A DNA stretch of 64,000 nucleotides from Heterodera schachtii (Eukaryota; Nematoda; Chromadorea; Rhabditida; Heteroderidae). The stretch covers positions 1,406,697 through 1,470,696 of the forward strand of contig SIJG01000015.1 in the NCBI GenBank assembly GCA_023374025.1, read 5' to 3'. Position numbers and translations under genes: made by a program. How positions within the stretch are numbered: the stretch's first letter is position 1; each line of letters opens with the position of its first letter. This document shows positions 1-21,873 of this stretch, one piece after another. The notes below the pieces were generated by a model. It searched no databases, was not told where the DNA came from, and saw nothing but the letters and a program-made list of their open reading frames with translations.

Positions 1-182
1 AAATTTTAATTCTTTATATCATTGGGTAAATAGAGAACACTAGAGCAGTCGAATTTTAGGAAAATTTTAAAAATTTGATTGCTTTTGAGCGAATTTATGA
101 ATAAATTTTTGTCAAAATTTTGCCATTTGATGCTTTTTGACTAACATCCAATCACAATTACTACAGATCAGTGAACAAAATA

Positions 183-1682
183 ATGCCAATATTTGGGCAA
201 ATTTTATTCGAAGCCCTCGAAAAATCATACGGTCAAACAGTGGAATATAATGTGAAGGAACAAAAACTGTCATTTCCATCGGAATTGGGCGAACATTTGC
301 TGGAACGACTCGACGAAATGATCAAAATGTTCGAAAAGTAAATGATAATTAAATTTATTTCAATTTTGAATTTTCAACAGGGCTTCCTCAATTTCGTCGT
401 CAGTTGGTCAAATTGGCCAAAAGTTTGACTTTTTCAAAACAATCCAAAACATCGCATCAGCGGACAACATTTTGGAGCTTAATATAAAGCGAAGCAAGTC
501 AATTCCGGCCAAAGTGAATGGCCAACTTTTCGAATTGCTTTTGTCCTTGGCCATTCGCCTGACAATGCAAATTGAAAATGATGAGAACAAATTGGCGAGG
601 AAATATTTGGAAACATTCCTTCGCACTTTTCAAAGTATTGAAAAATCGGAGCCACATTTTATTGATGGGTAATTAATTATTTAATTACATTTCTCGATCA
701 TTGGGCCTTTTTGCTTTAGCATTTTTCAATTGCAAATGAATTACTCACATAAAATGATAGAAATTCACTTAACAAATTGGCATTTGCCATATTATATGCA
801 GGAGAAAAATATGAAGAAATTAAAACAGCAAAAGGCCAATGGTAACGGATTTTGTTTTATATATTTTTAAAATAATTAAAAATAATTTTGCTTTATTTGC
901 CAGAGAACTTCAATCTTCTTCTTTCGCTGTCCAATTACTCGACCAATTTTTATGATGTTTTAAAGTTTGCGAAGAAACTTAGCCAAATTGAGAAAAACCA
1001 AATTTTGATAGATGAAAAAGACCCAAAATTTTTTGTCAAAATTTTAAACCATTTAAGAGGTCAAAACAAATCAGAAGGAGTTTTAAAAGTTGAAAGCGAA
1101 TTTTGCCTTTTGGCATTTATTGTCAGTGATTTGTTGGACGAAATGCCAAATGAAATCAACAAAATCCCAGAATCTGGTGAAAATGAATCCGTTTCTTTTA
1201 TAATTGGACAATTTCTTAATGTGTCAGAAAAGTTTTGCGAAAATAAAATGTAAAAACAAATAAATAATATATAATTATTTTATATCTGATTTTTTTATAA
1301 ATTTGTTAATTAATTGTACTAATCTTATATTTAGCAGAGAAAATGAAATGGAAAAATATTTCAAAGAAAAATATTTAAATTTTGCCGGAGCCATAAAAAT
1401 TGACCACAACCCGCACAATGGTAAATGATGGCAAATATTTATTATCTGAAATATTTCAATTCAGTTCTGAAACAAATTGCGTCAATTATCATACAGAAAA
1501 TAAAACAAAATTCGGACTTAAATTACGCAGTTTTAAATTGTGAAATTATGGTCGAATGGGAATTGGTGGAGTTTTATCTGATCAAAACGGAGCAGAGTGA
1601 AAAATGGGTACAAATTGATCAGTTGCGAAGCGAATGGCGCAAATCATACGACAAACATTGGCTGGACAAAAGCAAACACTGA
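183..1682 (+). CDS. Unrecognised multi-exon protein, roughly 390 residues
   Basis: Five or six exons join in one frame: 183 to about 335, about 382-669, about 719-840, about 903-1248, about 1335-1420, and 1465-1682 (TGA at 1680). Introns are short and begin GTAA; acceptors read TTTCAACAG, TTTGCCAG, TTTAG and TTCAG. The product is charged and rich in Lys, Glu, Phe and Leu. I see no signal peptide, membrane segment or known motif. The ATG at 183 lies in an open frame that continues up to a possible acceptor (ACTACAG, about 169), so the true first exon may lie left of the window. Exon phase agreement across every junction is the main support for a real gene. Function unknown; no family assigned. 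Confidence 0.65.
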
Positions 1683-2927
1683 AGGAGAAGACGGTCGACG
1701 AACTGATCAAAGTGCTGCGCGGCATTCACTGATGAAAGGACGGACGAATTCGAATTGTTGCACTGATTTCCTTCCTTTTCTAACTTGGGCTTTTTTATTA
1801 TTGTTTTTTAGCTTATGTTTTTTGTTTACCATTTTCCTCTTTTATTTTTTGCGATAAATTGTTGCATTTATCTTAGTATTCGAGAAAATTTAAAATTAAT
1901 GCCAAAGGACAAAAATGTAAATTTAGTGGCAACAGAAAATCTATAAAAAGATAAAATTAAATTCGAAAAGCCAATTTATTTTTTTAAGATTTACAGAAAA
2001 TGCCAGGGCTTTTTGGATCAAAAATTTAATATATTGAACTAGAGTTGTACGGGACCGGGACCTGGACACGGACAACTGAGTACCTAGGTCCCGGTTTTGA
2101 CCGGGACCGGGAAATTCCTGGTTTTGCGCCGCAGCCCGATTTTTAGTAGAAAAACTGATGTTTTCGAAGCAAAAGTTTCGCACGTCCCTAGCGGCATGCT
2201 GAAAAAGCGAAGCGATTCAAAATGAATTTAAACATATTTTGTGTAATAAAAATATATTTAGCTGTTAGTAATTCTTGGCATTTTTCTCTTTTTTTCAATA
2301 TAAGGAAATTGATTATGTGTTGTGGTGGCGATGAACAAAGTGCGAAGGAATGAATGAATTTGGATGATGGAAAATACAGGCACAAAAGGGCTGATTCTCA
2401 ACACAGAACAATGCTGAAAAATGAATGGAAAAAGGCCACAATTATTCAATTGATGGGAAAAAAAACAATAATAGTAATGATAATGACAGGTGTCAACTTC
2501 ACAAATAATGAGGACAGAATCAACGTTCACAAAGAATGCGCTTTAACTTCTCGATAACTATAGTATATGTATAGGCATATGCGAATTTAAGTGAGCAGCT
2601 TTACGAAAAGTTCGGAAATCAAATACATATTTAATTAACCCATTATTATTAAATTAAAAAATCCCCTTTTGTGGGAAAGACGGATCGATCACTTAAACAC
2701 TGGCAAATTACAATGAAAAAGATGCATTTGTATGTAGCTTGCTTACAATTAGCTTATATAGTGTGTGTGCTTTTCACTGTTTCTGAACAATCATTTTTGG
2801 GCTAAAATTGATGAACAAATGGAAAACAAAGGAAGGAATGATGCGTCAAAATAATGCGATAATAAAAATAATAAGGCAATAATTTCTGCAGGAATTTTCT
2901 TTCGTTTTTTTTGCCATCATTAAGCAA
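1683..2927. other. Intergenic, no gene seen
   Basis: About 1.2 kb of AT-rich spacer between two convergent genes. The only marked structure is a GC-rich patch at about 2045-2120 where GGGACCGGGACC occurs and recurs inverted; it looks like a degraded repeat fragment. Confidence 0.5.
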
Positions 2928-12360
<9,433 letters not shown>

Positions 12361-14522
12361 TTCTAATCGATGGATTGGCGGCCAATGAAAGGATGAACTT
12401 TTGTAGAACAATCACAATGTGATAAATTTATTGTTTTATTGTTGCGGTGATTTGTGAAAATTTAAAAAATGGGACAGAAGCAGCGACAATAACAAAAACT
12501 GTGCGGTCATCTGCTGAAAAAAAAGGAAAATGAAAGCGAATGGCCAACAATACAAAAAAAAAGCACTTTTTTGAAAGGGCAATTTTAAAATTAGCAAAAC
12601 TTTGACAAAAAAAAGGCAATTTAGGTATTTTTTTCGAGGGACAAAAAAAAGAGATTTATTAAAAGTACAAATTCGCGTTAGTATTGGCCAAAATCATTTC
12701 CACGGAAGAGGGAATTAAAAGGTGAATTTTTTGGGGTTGGAGGGGAGAAGAAAGAACCGAGAATTTGTCGAACAATGCGTAGTTTTTGTGTTACGTAGAA
12801 ATGTGAAACAATTTTGCTTGGGTAAGAGCAATTACGTGAACAATTCTATGGCCAAATTAAGCAATAAACTCATTTTTTAAATTAGACGTAGGTAAATAAA
12901 AGTAATCGTTCCGTCCGACCGAACCAATTAATTAATTATCTAAACTAAAAATTGAATAAATTGCGTTTCTCCGCTCGCTGCTCGAGGCTTAATGTTTCAT
13001 CTTCTGCTGATCCCTTGCTCATTTAATTAAATTAACCGAGAGAAGTTGACATTTTCATTCATTCCCCGCACATTTTTTCATTTTTGTTTTAACATTTTGT
13101 CGTCATTTACATTATTGAGTCAGTTCTTCAGTTTTGTACGTCTGCCACCACCGCCGCCGTTGCTACTGATTTTGCGGGGGATGGAAAGAAAATTTATTCG
13201 TATCCGCTGAATGAATAAAGCAGCAAATGACAACGAGCGCCGATGGACGAACGAAGAAACACAGAGAGAGAAGCAAATAGAGCAGCAAAAGAAAGGGAAA
13301 TGATGGCGGAGATGGAAGAAAAGCAATCGGACGACGACGAAGAAGAAAAAGACGAAGAAGAAGACACAACGAATGAATGATGGGAAGGGGAAGGGAAGGG
13401 TAAGGGGAAGAAGATGATGGGAAAGTAGGGAGGGGGGGGGGGGGAAGTGAGTGATTCATACACATGGGCGGGCCTGGGAAGAATAACAACACAATTGCAC
13501 ATGAATGGAAATGGGCGAGGGGGGGGGGGGGGGGGTAATGGACCACCCCCACGTTATATGTACAATCGTATCAAGATCAGTGATCAAAATCGGAAAACTG
13601 GGGATTCGGTGGGCCCGTCCTGATCAGTTCCTTCTGTAGATGAGCTCAGTTGATGGCCATAAAAAACCCTTTTCGGCCCGCCGACATTTTTACGAGCAGA
13701 GAGAGGAGGCCAAGCAGCAATAATTTTAAAAATTGAACTGAAAATTAAACATCAAAAATCATTTTGACATTCTATTCATTTAATAGAAATCTTTAAAATT
13801 TAATTTTTTTTCCCCAATTTTTATGTCTATTCGCTAAAAATTTCGGGACAAGAATCATTAAAACTAAACCCAACTCAGAAACAAAACCGAACGAGACACA
13901 AAAGCCAAACTTTTTGGCCATGTTTCTTGAGCAGCATGAAACTTAAAATCATATTTAAAATAATTTTAGGCTCAGCAACGACATAAAATTTCATCATTTG
14001 GACATACAAAAAATTCATAACTTTTAAATTTTACTTTCGAAATCTAACAGCATCATTAGTAGAAAGTCTTTTTTATTATGGAAAATGTTGATGCTTTTGT
14101 TGGCATATGGACTAATTTGTAAGTCCAAAAGGTTGCCATCCGTCCTTTATTCTAAGGACGTCCTTTGTTTCTTCGGCTTCCAATACTGATTTTTTCGATG
14201 GACACTGCTGGCTTAAAACTTTGGTATTTAACTTTCCGACCAAAGATGACTGATGAATGGAATATGTCACATTAATTTGTAAGCATGGAAAATGAGTCAA
14301 ATCATTGGAATTGGAAGTGCATGTTAAGAGCTGATGAAGCTTGGCTTCTTCTGTTTTTGACAACACAACAAAAAAAGAAAGAAAAAAAAATGATTCACAG
14401 AAAATGTTCGTTTTGACACAAAAATTGAGAGGAACCGAAAAATGACATAAAGAAAAAGGAAGAAATAAAACAGTGAAAAAATGAAATAATTAATAATCTA
14501 TTTAAGTGTGACTGCAAGTTTC
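12361..14522. other. Intergenic; G tracts and low complexity
   Basis: Upstream spacer of the kinase gene. It contains purine-rich low-complexity DNA (13260-13440) and two long poly-G runs (13432-13444, 13 G; 13519-13535, 17 G). A minus-strand open frame at 14112-14366 has no support beyond being open. No gene recognised. Confidence 0.5.
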
Positions 14523-14532
14523 GGAATTAAAA

Positions 14533-14796
14533 ATGTGTACATTTTGCTTTATTTTTGTTTTGTCATCATTTGCTACGTGCGCAACTGACGAAAGCAATTC
14601 AAATTTGGCACAACGACAAAATGATCAGCAGTTTGCCATTGCTGAAGCTGATCCATCCGCGACAACTGCTTCTTCTCCGCCTTGTCCAAGCTGTTCGGAT
14701 ACGTCATCTGCTTCTACGGTGGCACAAAACGGTGCTTATCCAACCACGGAAGACAGTACGAAAGAGTTTTGGACAACTGATGGTACGGTAGGGTGA
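14533..14796 (+). CDS. Small secreted peptide, copy A (87 aa)
   Basis: Single-exon frame of 87 residues. The start MCTFCFIFVLSSFATC is a short hydrophobic signal-like segment; the rest is hydrophilic, rich in Ser, Thr and Ala, with a PPCPSCS motif near residue 50 and an acidic C-terminus. A second copy on the opposite strand (51671-51934) keeps the full frame with five differing codons, all amino-acid changing. The pair travels with a CAP/VAP gene in both places. No family is recognised; a secreted effector-type peptide is an inference from signal, size and neighbourhood. It could instead be the first exon of a longer gene, though I see no obvious donor before the TGA. Confidence 0.6.
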   Translation: MCTFCFIFVLSSFATCATDESNSNLAQRQNDQQFAIAEADPSATTASSPPCPSCSDTSSASTVAQNGAYPTTEDSTKEFWTTDGTVG

Positions 14797-15557
14797 ATAG
14801 AATTCGCGTTTAATTTGAGTTGGTCCACGATCCTCGACTTTTTCTGGCCTGCTTTAAAACACGGTCCTGACCTGTCCCACCTGACGATCCCGATCTCGAC
14901 ATTTGTTCCCTATCGGGGCGCTTGTCGGAAGTCGAAATTCCAAGTCCAAAAATGACGGAATTCGGAAGTCTGAAGTGAAATTTTTTTAATTTTCATGATT
15001 GTTTAAAAAATAGCGGAATTTGCTTTAAAATTCAAGTTTTTCCAAAATCCATTAATGGGAAATATTAACAAGCTTTCAGCTTTCAAAAGCCTTTTTTTCC
15101 TAAAATTTTTTGGTAGATTTGGGGATGGAGGGGGGAACCGGCGGTGCCGACGGGGAAAATTTAAAAAATTTAATTTTATTAATAATGAATTTGTCCAAAA
15201 TGTATATTTAGGACTGTATTTAATAATAATATGTAATAATAATAAAAAAAACCATTGGGATTTTGACCCCATAATAATTTTCTTAAAAAGACGAGCGCGA
15301 AAACAATATTAAAGTTTGAAATATTCAATAAATTTTTGAATTTGAACAGTCGCACCGGTGAGAATCGTTTTTAATAGAAAATTAAAGTATTGGCCACACC
15401 CGAACTTTATTATTTTATGTGTTATTATTATTTGTTCAGTAAGGCCAATTTAATTTCTGTCAAAATTCATTGAAAAGTTATGAGAAGAAAATATTATTTA
15501 AAATTTAATCAAATTTATTCAGCTTTAATTTTTCAATGGAAAACGGACGGAATGGCC

Positions 15558-15565
15558 TTTATAAG
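15558..15565 (+). promoter_or_regulatory. TATA box of VAP copy A
   Basis: TTTATAAG lies 59 bp before the VAP start codon. The same element and spacing are conserved in copies B and C (seen as CTTATAAAG on the plus strand near 50800 and 55688). Confidence 0.65.
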
Positions 15566-15623
15566 CCGAACAAATTAACAGAAGAAAACCATAAATTAAA
15601 ACTTCAAATCTAAGCAAAAGCAA

Positions 15624-16506
15624 ATGCATTTGATTAAATTAATTGCCCTCTTTTTCATGCTTTTCGGTAAGTCAATTGTTTAAATTCATTAGCGGGATAA
15701 TTGGGTAATTATTTGTTAATTAACTGTTTCCAGGCCCATCCGTCCAGCAATACACAAAAACGCCGACGAATGAGGACAAAGAAGCGGCCGTCAATTGTCA
15801 CAACAAATTCCGATCGCAATTGGCCCTAGGCAATGCCGACAATAAATTGGGCGGCAACAAAATGCCAAAGGCGGGAAACATGCGCAAGTTTGAATGGGAC
15901 GAAAACTTGGCCAAATATGCGGATGAATGGGCCAACAAATGCACATTATCGCACTCGTGGAACGGCTGGGCGGGCGAAAATTTGGCAATGAATGGCGGAA
16001 CTTTTTCGAACAGTTCGATACAAATTAACTAATTAGGGCTACTAATTGCCTGTTTAAGAGGATGGTTTCGAGTACGCTTGCGGTCGCTGGTGGGACGAAC
16101 TGAACCGTTACGGGTTCAACCCGGATCTGATTATGACCGGGGAAAACTTCAGTGGCATCGGCCATTGGACTCAGGTGGCCTACTCATTTTGGCTTTTCTC
16201 TTCCCATTACCTGCTAATTGAACACTAATTACTTCTCGCTTCGTTTTGTTGAGATGGCGTGGGCTGACACCGACCGAATTGGCTGTGCCATGGCACAAAA
16301 CTGCCCAAATACCAATTGGAAAACATATGTGGTCTGCTGGTATTACACGGGGTAATAACCAACCACTGATAAAACATAATTAGTTTACTAATACCCCTTT
16401 TAGCGGTAATTACTTTGGTGCGCCTGTTTATTTGGCCGGGGAGCCGTGCAGCAAATGCAAAGAAAATGACATATGTGACAAAGCCACGGGACTTTGCTCT
16501 CAATGA
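15624..16506 (+). CDS. vap: Venom-allergen-like CAP/SCP protein, copy A
   Basis: Five exons, about 210 residues: signal peptide exon from 15624, then 15734 to about 16006, about 16056-16172, about 16255-16351 and about 16404-16506. The signal peptide (MHLIKLIALFFML) is followed by a CAP domain with HNKFRS, His in LSHSW, GENLAMN, a second GENF, GHWTQ joined across an intron to MAWADT, and paired Cys in IGCAMAQNC and VVCWYYTG. The C-terminus is a short Cys-rich tail (CSKCKENDICD). This is the SCP/TAPS class secreted by plant-parasitic nematodes, reported in the literature to be gland-expressed and to dampen host defence; that role is inferred here. The intron after FSN uses a weak GTTCGA donor that keeps the CAP frame. 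A TATA box lies 59 bp upstream. Two inverted copies lie at 49858 and 54746. Confidence 0.92.
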
Positions 16507-16998
16507 AGGATGAAATAATATGAAAATTGAATTGGGATAATTACTAATTATTGTATCTGTATGTTTAGTATGGTTTAGTTTTAGTGTTTCGATATAATTT
16601 CCAGATTTTTGGTATTAATTAACAATAGATAAATTAATAGTGTAATAATTTTAATTTTAATTCCGTGGTTTTTGAGTAGTGCCATATTTTTCATTTTTTG
16701 ACGACATTTCTTCGCATCTGTAAATATCTAAATTATTTATAAATTATAATTTAAGAAATTTAAAAAATATATATTTTAAATTTTTATTTTCAAAAAGAAT
16801 ATTCGTGGAGAGAAAATTGCCTTCGAAAGAATTACAACTAAATTGTATATGAAATAATTGTTTGCCACGTTCAATTATTTTTTTGATTTTCCTTTTCACA
16901 TAAATATTTTTCAATTATGATATCACCTATTTTTTTTGACAAATCTTTCTGTCCATAAGGTAAGTAATTAAAAGGGCGGAAATGTTTTTGTGCCATTT

Positions 16999-17068
16999 TG
17001 GCATTTTGTCCACGTTAATTTGGCATTCATGTGACTCTTATGTTTTTATTGCCAATTTAATTATGCCA
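16999..17068 (+). promoter_or_regulatory. Cluster of three ATGCCA cores upstream of annexin
   Basis: ATGCCA occurs at 17063-17068 and its reverse complement TGGCAT at 16999-17004 and 17021-17026, all 83-152 bp before the annexin ATG. ATGCCA is the published DOG-box motif enriched upstream of dorsal-gland effector genes in Globodera. The hexamer is common by chance in this AT-rich DNA, so this is suggestive only. Confidence 0.35.
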
Positions 17069-17150
17069 TCTTACCAAAATTAGGTTATTTAAGTCGGCAT
17101 TTTTCAAAGAGTCCAATCCCAATTTCGCATTCATTTCATTCACTCATAAA

Positions 17151-19263
17151 ATGCTCCAAAACGGCATTACCATTCTGCTTCTGATCAGCGTTGTGATCGG
17201 CCATTCCTTGGCCAACCTTGGCCCAACCATCAAACATAATCCTCATTTTAAAGCCGTACAAACTGCGCATCATTTGCATGATGCCATTGCGAAAAAGCAC
17301 GAGGCGAGCAATTGGGCGAGGGGGGAATTTGAGAGAAAATTTATTTTCGAAATAATTAAGGCCGAAGTTACGCAGATCATTTGCTCCATTAGCAACGAAC
17401 AAGTGGCAGACAAATTTAAATTTAAATTTTAAATTTTAAATTTTAAAATTCACAAATTAAGCGACAAGCATTGGCATTGGAGTTCAAAAAACAATTCGGC
17501 ACTGATCTGATTGCCATGCTGAAAAAGGAGTTCAAAAGCGACTTTGAAGAACTGATGTAAATTATAAAAACACATTATAAAAGATTTAAATTTAATATAA
17601 AGCATTTCTTTGATGCAAACGCCCGCCGTTTACGATGCCAACCAAATGCGTGCCGCATTGTCCGGCTCCAACGAGTGAGTACATTTACAACTGAATTGGG
17701 ATAAAGCACATGAGAGAACTTCAAAAAGGAACGCCAGTAGATCAACCGGTTTAAGTGATAGATTACCGTATAAATGCCATAATGACCACAGGAGGAACTT
17801 AGCTATTTGTTTTGGCTAAATTGAATGTTTATATAAGCGATCGAATTGATGGATTTTTGGTCACAGTTTACCTCATGCTTACCGTATGTACATTTAATTA
17901 CGCTGTCTACCGTAGGACGGTGCTAATCGAAATTTTGGCGACGCGCACAAACCGACAAATAACGGCGCTGAAGCAGGCGTATGAGCAGTTGGACAGAAGG
18001 CATCAGCACAATCAGCTGGAGGAGGACATCAAAGCGAAGACGAAGGGCGCCTTTCCAAAATCTGTTGGTGTCTTTGCTCAGCTGCTCTCGCGAAGAAAGT
18101 GCGCCCGCAAGCATTGTTTTGGCACACCACGTAATTAAGTGGCAAATTAAAAATAAATAAATAAAATAATCATTAACACATACATAAATAATATCATTAA
18201 ATGGCAAATTGGAAATAATTAATCTGTTCAATATCACACATATTTAATTATATTTATGGTAAAAAACAAAATATTGAATAAATAATAATTATTATTTGGT
18301 GATGATAATTTCTATAAATTTTTTTCTCTTCTGAAGGAGGCCATGAAACTGTTCAGAGAGGGCGAGGGCCGAAGAGGCGTTAACGCCGTGGTGTTCAACC
18401 AGGTGTTGGCCACTCGCAGCTTCGCCCAGGCAAACAAACAAAACTTAACAAAGCCTTTGCCATTGTACAGACAATAATTAATTAAAATTAAACAATAATT
18501 AATTTCTATAATTGGCAATGTTTGGTAGTTTTAATTATGCAACTAATTTGTTAAAAATTTCAGCTTCGAGAAACTTTCGAGTTTTACCGACAAGCCGCGC
18601 ACCACGAGATTGAGAAGGGCATTGAGCAAGAATTCAGCGGTCACAACGAAGCGGGGTAATGGGAGAAGGAACGGGGGACCAATTAGTGATTATATTGTAC
18701 ACGAGAACCAAGGGAAGACAGTCTAATTAGGCTAATTGTGTCCTATGTTTATAAATATTTGGATTTTTAATGTCATTTGCTGTTAATGCTTTCATTTTCA
18801 GTTTCTTGGCACTAATCAAATATGTCCGCAACGCTTCTGTGTTTTTTGCGGATTTGTTGTTCAATTCGATGAAAGGTAAATTTAATAATTAATGGATCAA
18901 TAATATCTATTAATCAGATCAATTTACTTATTTAATTGCATTAATTATTTATTAATCTCTCTGCTTTTTCAGGGCTCGGCACACGCGACTCGGATTTGAT
19001 TCGTCTGGTCATTTCTCGGTCTGAGATTGACCTGGCTGACATCAAAGTGCTTTCAAATTTAAATTCTGTTAATTGAATGTTCAAGAAATAAAAAGCCTTA
19101 ATTAATTCTTATTTATAGATTTAACAATAATATTTGTCATCCCATTAAGCACGCTTTTCACACGTTGCACAAGAAGAGCCTGGAGGAGGCGATCAAAGGG
19201 GACACCAGCGGAGCTTACCGAGACGCACTTTTGGCACTGGTCAAGGGCAACACGGAGCAGTGA
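17151..19263 (+). CDS. Secreted annexin (effector-type), with one frame break
   Basis: Eight exons encode a signal peptide (MLQNGITILLLISVVIGHSL) and four annexin repeats: ALEFKKQFGTDLI and TPAVYDANQMRAAL mark repeats 1-2, VLIEILATRTNRQI repeat 2, VVFNQVLATRSFAQLRE repeat 3, and MKGLGTRDSDLIRLVISRSE and GDTSGAYRDALLALV repeat 4. Annexins bind membranes in a calcium-dependent way and are normally leaderless; secreted annexins are known effectors of cyst nematodes (4F01 type). The frame shifts by one base near 18052: after KAKTKGAF the conserved QNLLVSLLSCSREE continues only if one T of TTT (18052-18054) is removed. The intron after FAQ starts with GC (about 18431). Immediately downstream of the VAP cassette on the same strand. 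The break may be an assembly error or a real lesion. Confidence 0.9.
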
Positions 19264-20348
19264 TGGAGCAGTGGCAGAAGGGATTTTGCAGAGATTAGGA
19301 TAGATTTGAAAGAGAAGCAAATTGAAAACCCAAAAAACATCCTGTAGAATTATAAAATAAATTTTTATATTTTCATTTTGTTAAATGCACCGGAGTCTTT
19401 CATAAAGCCAGTGCAAACTAACACTAAAATATGGACTAAAAACAGTTGAAAAATGGCTTTAAATCCTCCAAAAATGCCAAAATGTATAAATAATGCACCG
19501 TTATTATTGAGCAGTAGAGAATTTTTACTTTGTTGCCTTGTCGAAAATTTCCTGTTTCTTTTAAGCTTGTTTTTAAGCTTCTTTACCTTGTTTAGACGAC
19601 AATTCAGGCAGGAAGCTTATGCAAAATTTGTTTAATTTCGTTCCTTTCACGATAATCTTTAAGGGGGCGGATGTATTATTTTATAAAATGGTCACTCATT
19701 TGAATGAAGTTGGCATTTTTAATTGCCAAAGAATAAGTAATTGTTCGTCAATTGTTTCTCATCCATTCTCTTTCTACAATAGCTTAAATAAATTGCAACA
19801 ACTCCAAAAAATTGCGCCAAAATTTCGAGCGGCGCGGCATATGGTCAATCAAAGCAAAGGGATGCGATGGCGAGTGGGCCAAGGCAGCAGAAGCAAAAGG
19901 GGGGGGGGTGGGGGGAGGCGGTGTGGAGGACCGTTAATTGCTAATCTTTTGATGCTCGGCTTCTGGCCAAGGGAATTTGGCCAGATAATCGTCCTCCTCC
20001 TCATCATCATTCGTCCTCCTCCCCAGCAGTCGTCGTGTCGTTTGTCATCAATCGCCCCCTCCCCCCTCGGCCAATCATAAATTTGTTTTGGCCACAAAAA
20101 GTGTCGACGATGGCATTCGCCCGCCTGGCACATCGCTTAAAAGAGAATTCGCCGCCTCCGCCGCCGCGTCGGCCAATTTAACAGCACATTTTCAACTCTA
20201 TTTTTGCAACAACTCACCACATTTTGGCGAGTGAATGGAGAAGGCAGTGGGTGAATCAGTGCTCAAATTGTCGGATTTCTCTGACACAAACTTTTCATTT
20301 CTTTTGCTTTTGGCTGAAGGGCCCACCGCTACAGTAATCTGCCTGAAA
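19264..20348. other. Intergenic
   Basis: Spacer between annexin and homeobox genes. It includes a poly-G run (19899-19908) and a CT/TC-rich patch near 19990-20110. A 153-codon open frame (19619-20080) shows low-complexity composition and no signal or motif, so it is not called. Confidence 0.5.
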
Positions 20349-21873
20349 ATGAGCAGCGGAAACAGCAAAAGGGTACCTAAATTGGCAATTAAATTTTGAA
20401 CAATAAAATAGTATTGTAGAAAAATAATTAGAATAAAAATTAATTTTAAATTAAATGACTATTTCAAATACTTTAGAAATTTTTTGTTGAAGAACTCTTG
20501 GAACTCGATAACAAAGTGCCGAAAAATGAATCGGCAATTATTCTTCAGCGGAGCCAACAGCAAAACCAAATTCGAATACTGCAAAATTCGGCACCCAATT
20601 TTGGTCATATGTTCCAAAGTCTTCTTCGGACGTTTGCAAACAGAAAGTAAAAAAACACTTCATTAAAAATAATTTTCAAAGATAAAGTAATTATTTATTT
20701 AATTCCAATTAATAATTATTTATTTAATTCCAAATTAATAATTATTTATTTAATTCCAAATTAAACGGTCTATTTTTATTTATTTTAATGCTAAAAATAC
20801 ATTAAAATATTTTTCAGCAATAAGTTTTATCGTGCGCAAATGTGCCAATACCAAATTCCAATGTTCTTGCAATGGTACTGTCCCAATGTCCCAACTCTAC
20901 CGTACCATTCCAACGGAGTTTCCGATGTTAAAGAGAATACGGTAGCAACGGTGCCGAAAGGACGTAAGAGAAAGAGACGGTAAGAATTGGCAGAACAATG
21001 AACTCATTGTCAGAAGAAAATTCAAAAAGGCGTTAAGCTGTATTTCCTGCTTCTACAAGGGAATTTCTTAAATGCGTAAAGGGGTAAAAATCAAAAAACG
21101 CAGTCCTCAAAAATAAAAAAAATTAATTTCGTAAAATAAATTTCTAAATTTTTTTATTGATCAAAGAGACTTTGCCGCAACATTTAACAATTTATTTAAA
21201 TAAGTTTTGAAAATGAAATATCTGATTTGTTTTTTCATTTTCTTACCCCTAGCGGATTTAAGAAAATCCATCCCAGCAGAACGAACGTCATACAATTTAC
21301 TTAAGGGTCGAATTCCTACAGAAACCAATCAATTAATTCCTTTTTAACCTTTTTGAACTTTATTTTAAAATATTTTATGTAACATATTTTTAAAAAATGT
21401 TAATAAAAAATTATCACTTTTAAGAATACTTAATTAAATTGTATAAAAAATTATCAATTTTTAGTTTAATTTTTTTCTGCTGTTAAATAAGTCAATTTCA
21501 TTTCAGGCAAGCATTTTCAGCAGAACAAATTCATTTTTTGGAAGACCAATTTCAGTCTCAACGGTATAAATTGTTTATTTTTATTAATTTATTATTTTAA
21601 TATTGGTCACTTTTCAGTTATATTTCGTCGGAACAACGCGCAAAAATTTCTTTGCAATTGGGCCTTTCTCAGCAGCAGGTCAAACGGAACTTTGGGAAAG
21701 TTTTTTGTTTTTTTGAAATTCGAGAAATTAAATTCAGGTGAAAATTTGGTTTCAAAACCGACGCTACAAACAAGTAACATTTAAATTTATTATTGATTAT
21801 GTTTATTTTAATTTTTATATTTATTTTGCAGAAAATGATGGGCAAAGAAATGAACGAAATGAGTGAAAAATGA
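20349..21873 (+). CDS. NK-2-class homeodomain transcription factor
   Basis: Six or seven small exons join in frame: 20349-20372 (MSSGNSKR), about 20476-20649 (KFFVEELLELDNK, an Eh1/TN-like N-terminal motif position), about 20819-20979 (ends KGRKRKRR), about 21507-21565, about 21618-21677, about 21739-21772 and about 21832-21873. The homeodomain reads RKRRQAFSAEQIHFLE, then QRYISSEQRAKISLQLGLS, then QQVKIWFQNRRYKQK. Tyr at position 54 (the RRYK of helix 3) and the QRYxS turn are NK-2-class marks. It ends 13 residues after the homeodomain, so the protein is very short (about 165 aa) with almost no C-terminal region. Nuclear DNA-binding regulator by family; which C. elegans ceh gene it matches cannot be told. 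Confidence 0.9.

Larger units (their letters stand above)
14523..16830 (+). repeat. Segmental duplication, copy A (peptide + VAP cassette)
   Basis: This block recurs inverted at 49858-51945 (copy B: peptide, spacer and VAP), and its VAP part with 3' flank recurs inverted at about 53510-55911 (copy C). Left-edge similarity to copy B starts just before the peptide ATG (GGAATTAAAAATGTG). The 3' flank of the VAP gene matches copy C to about 16830, past the point where copy C carries an inserted element. The intergenic stretch 14800-15350 is also shared with copy B, so this is genomic duplication rather than retroposition; the introns are kept. Confidence 0.9.

Noticed and set aside
14112..14366. 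84-codon minus-strand frame before the peptide gene
   Set aside because: Not part of the duplicated block, no signal peptide, no supported junction.
16000..16060. Loss of the splice donor in VAP copy A (GAGTAA in copies B and C reads AACTAA in A)
   Set aside because: The CAP frame across this intron requires the upstream GTTCGA donor (46-nt intron), which is intact in all three copies; the GAGTAA site would give a 30-nt intron and the wrong frame.
19619..20080. 153-codon plus-strand frame
   Set aside because: Low-complexity composition, no motif, no splice partners.
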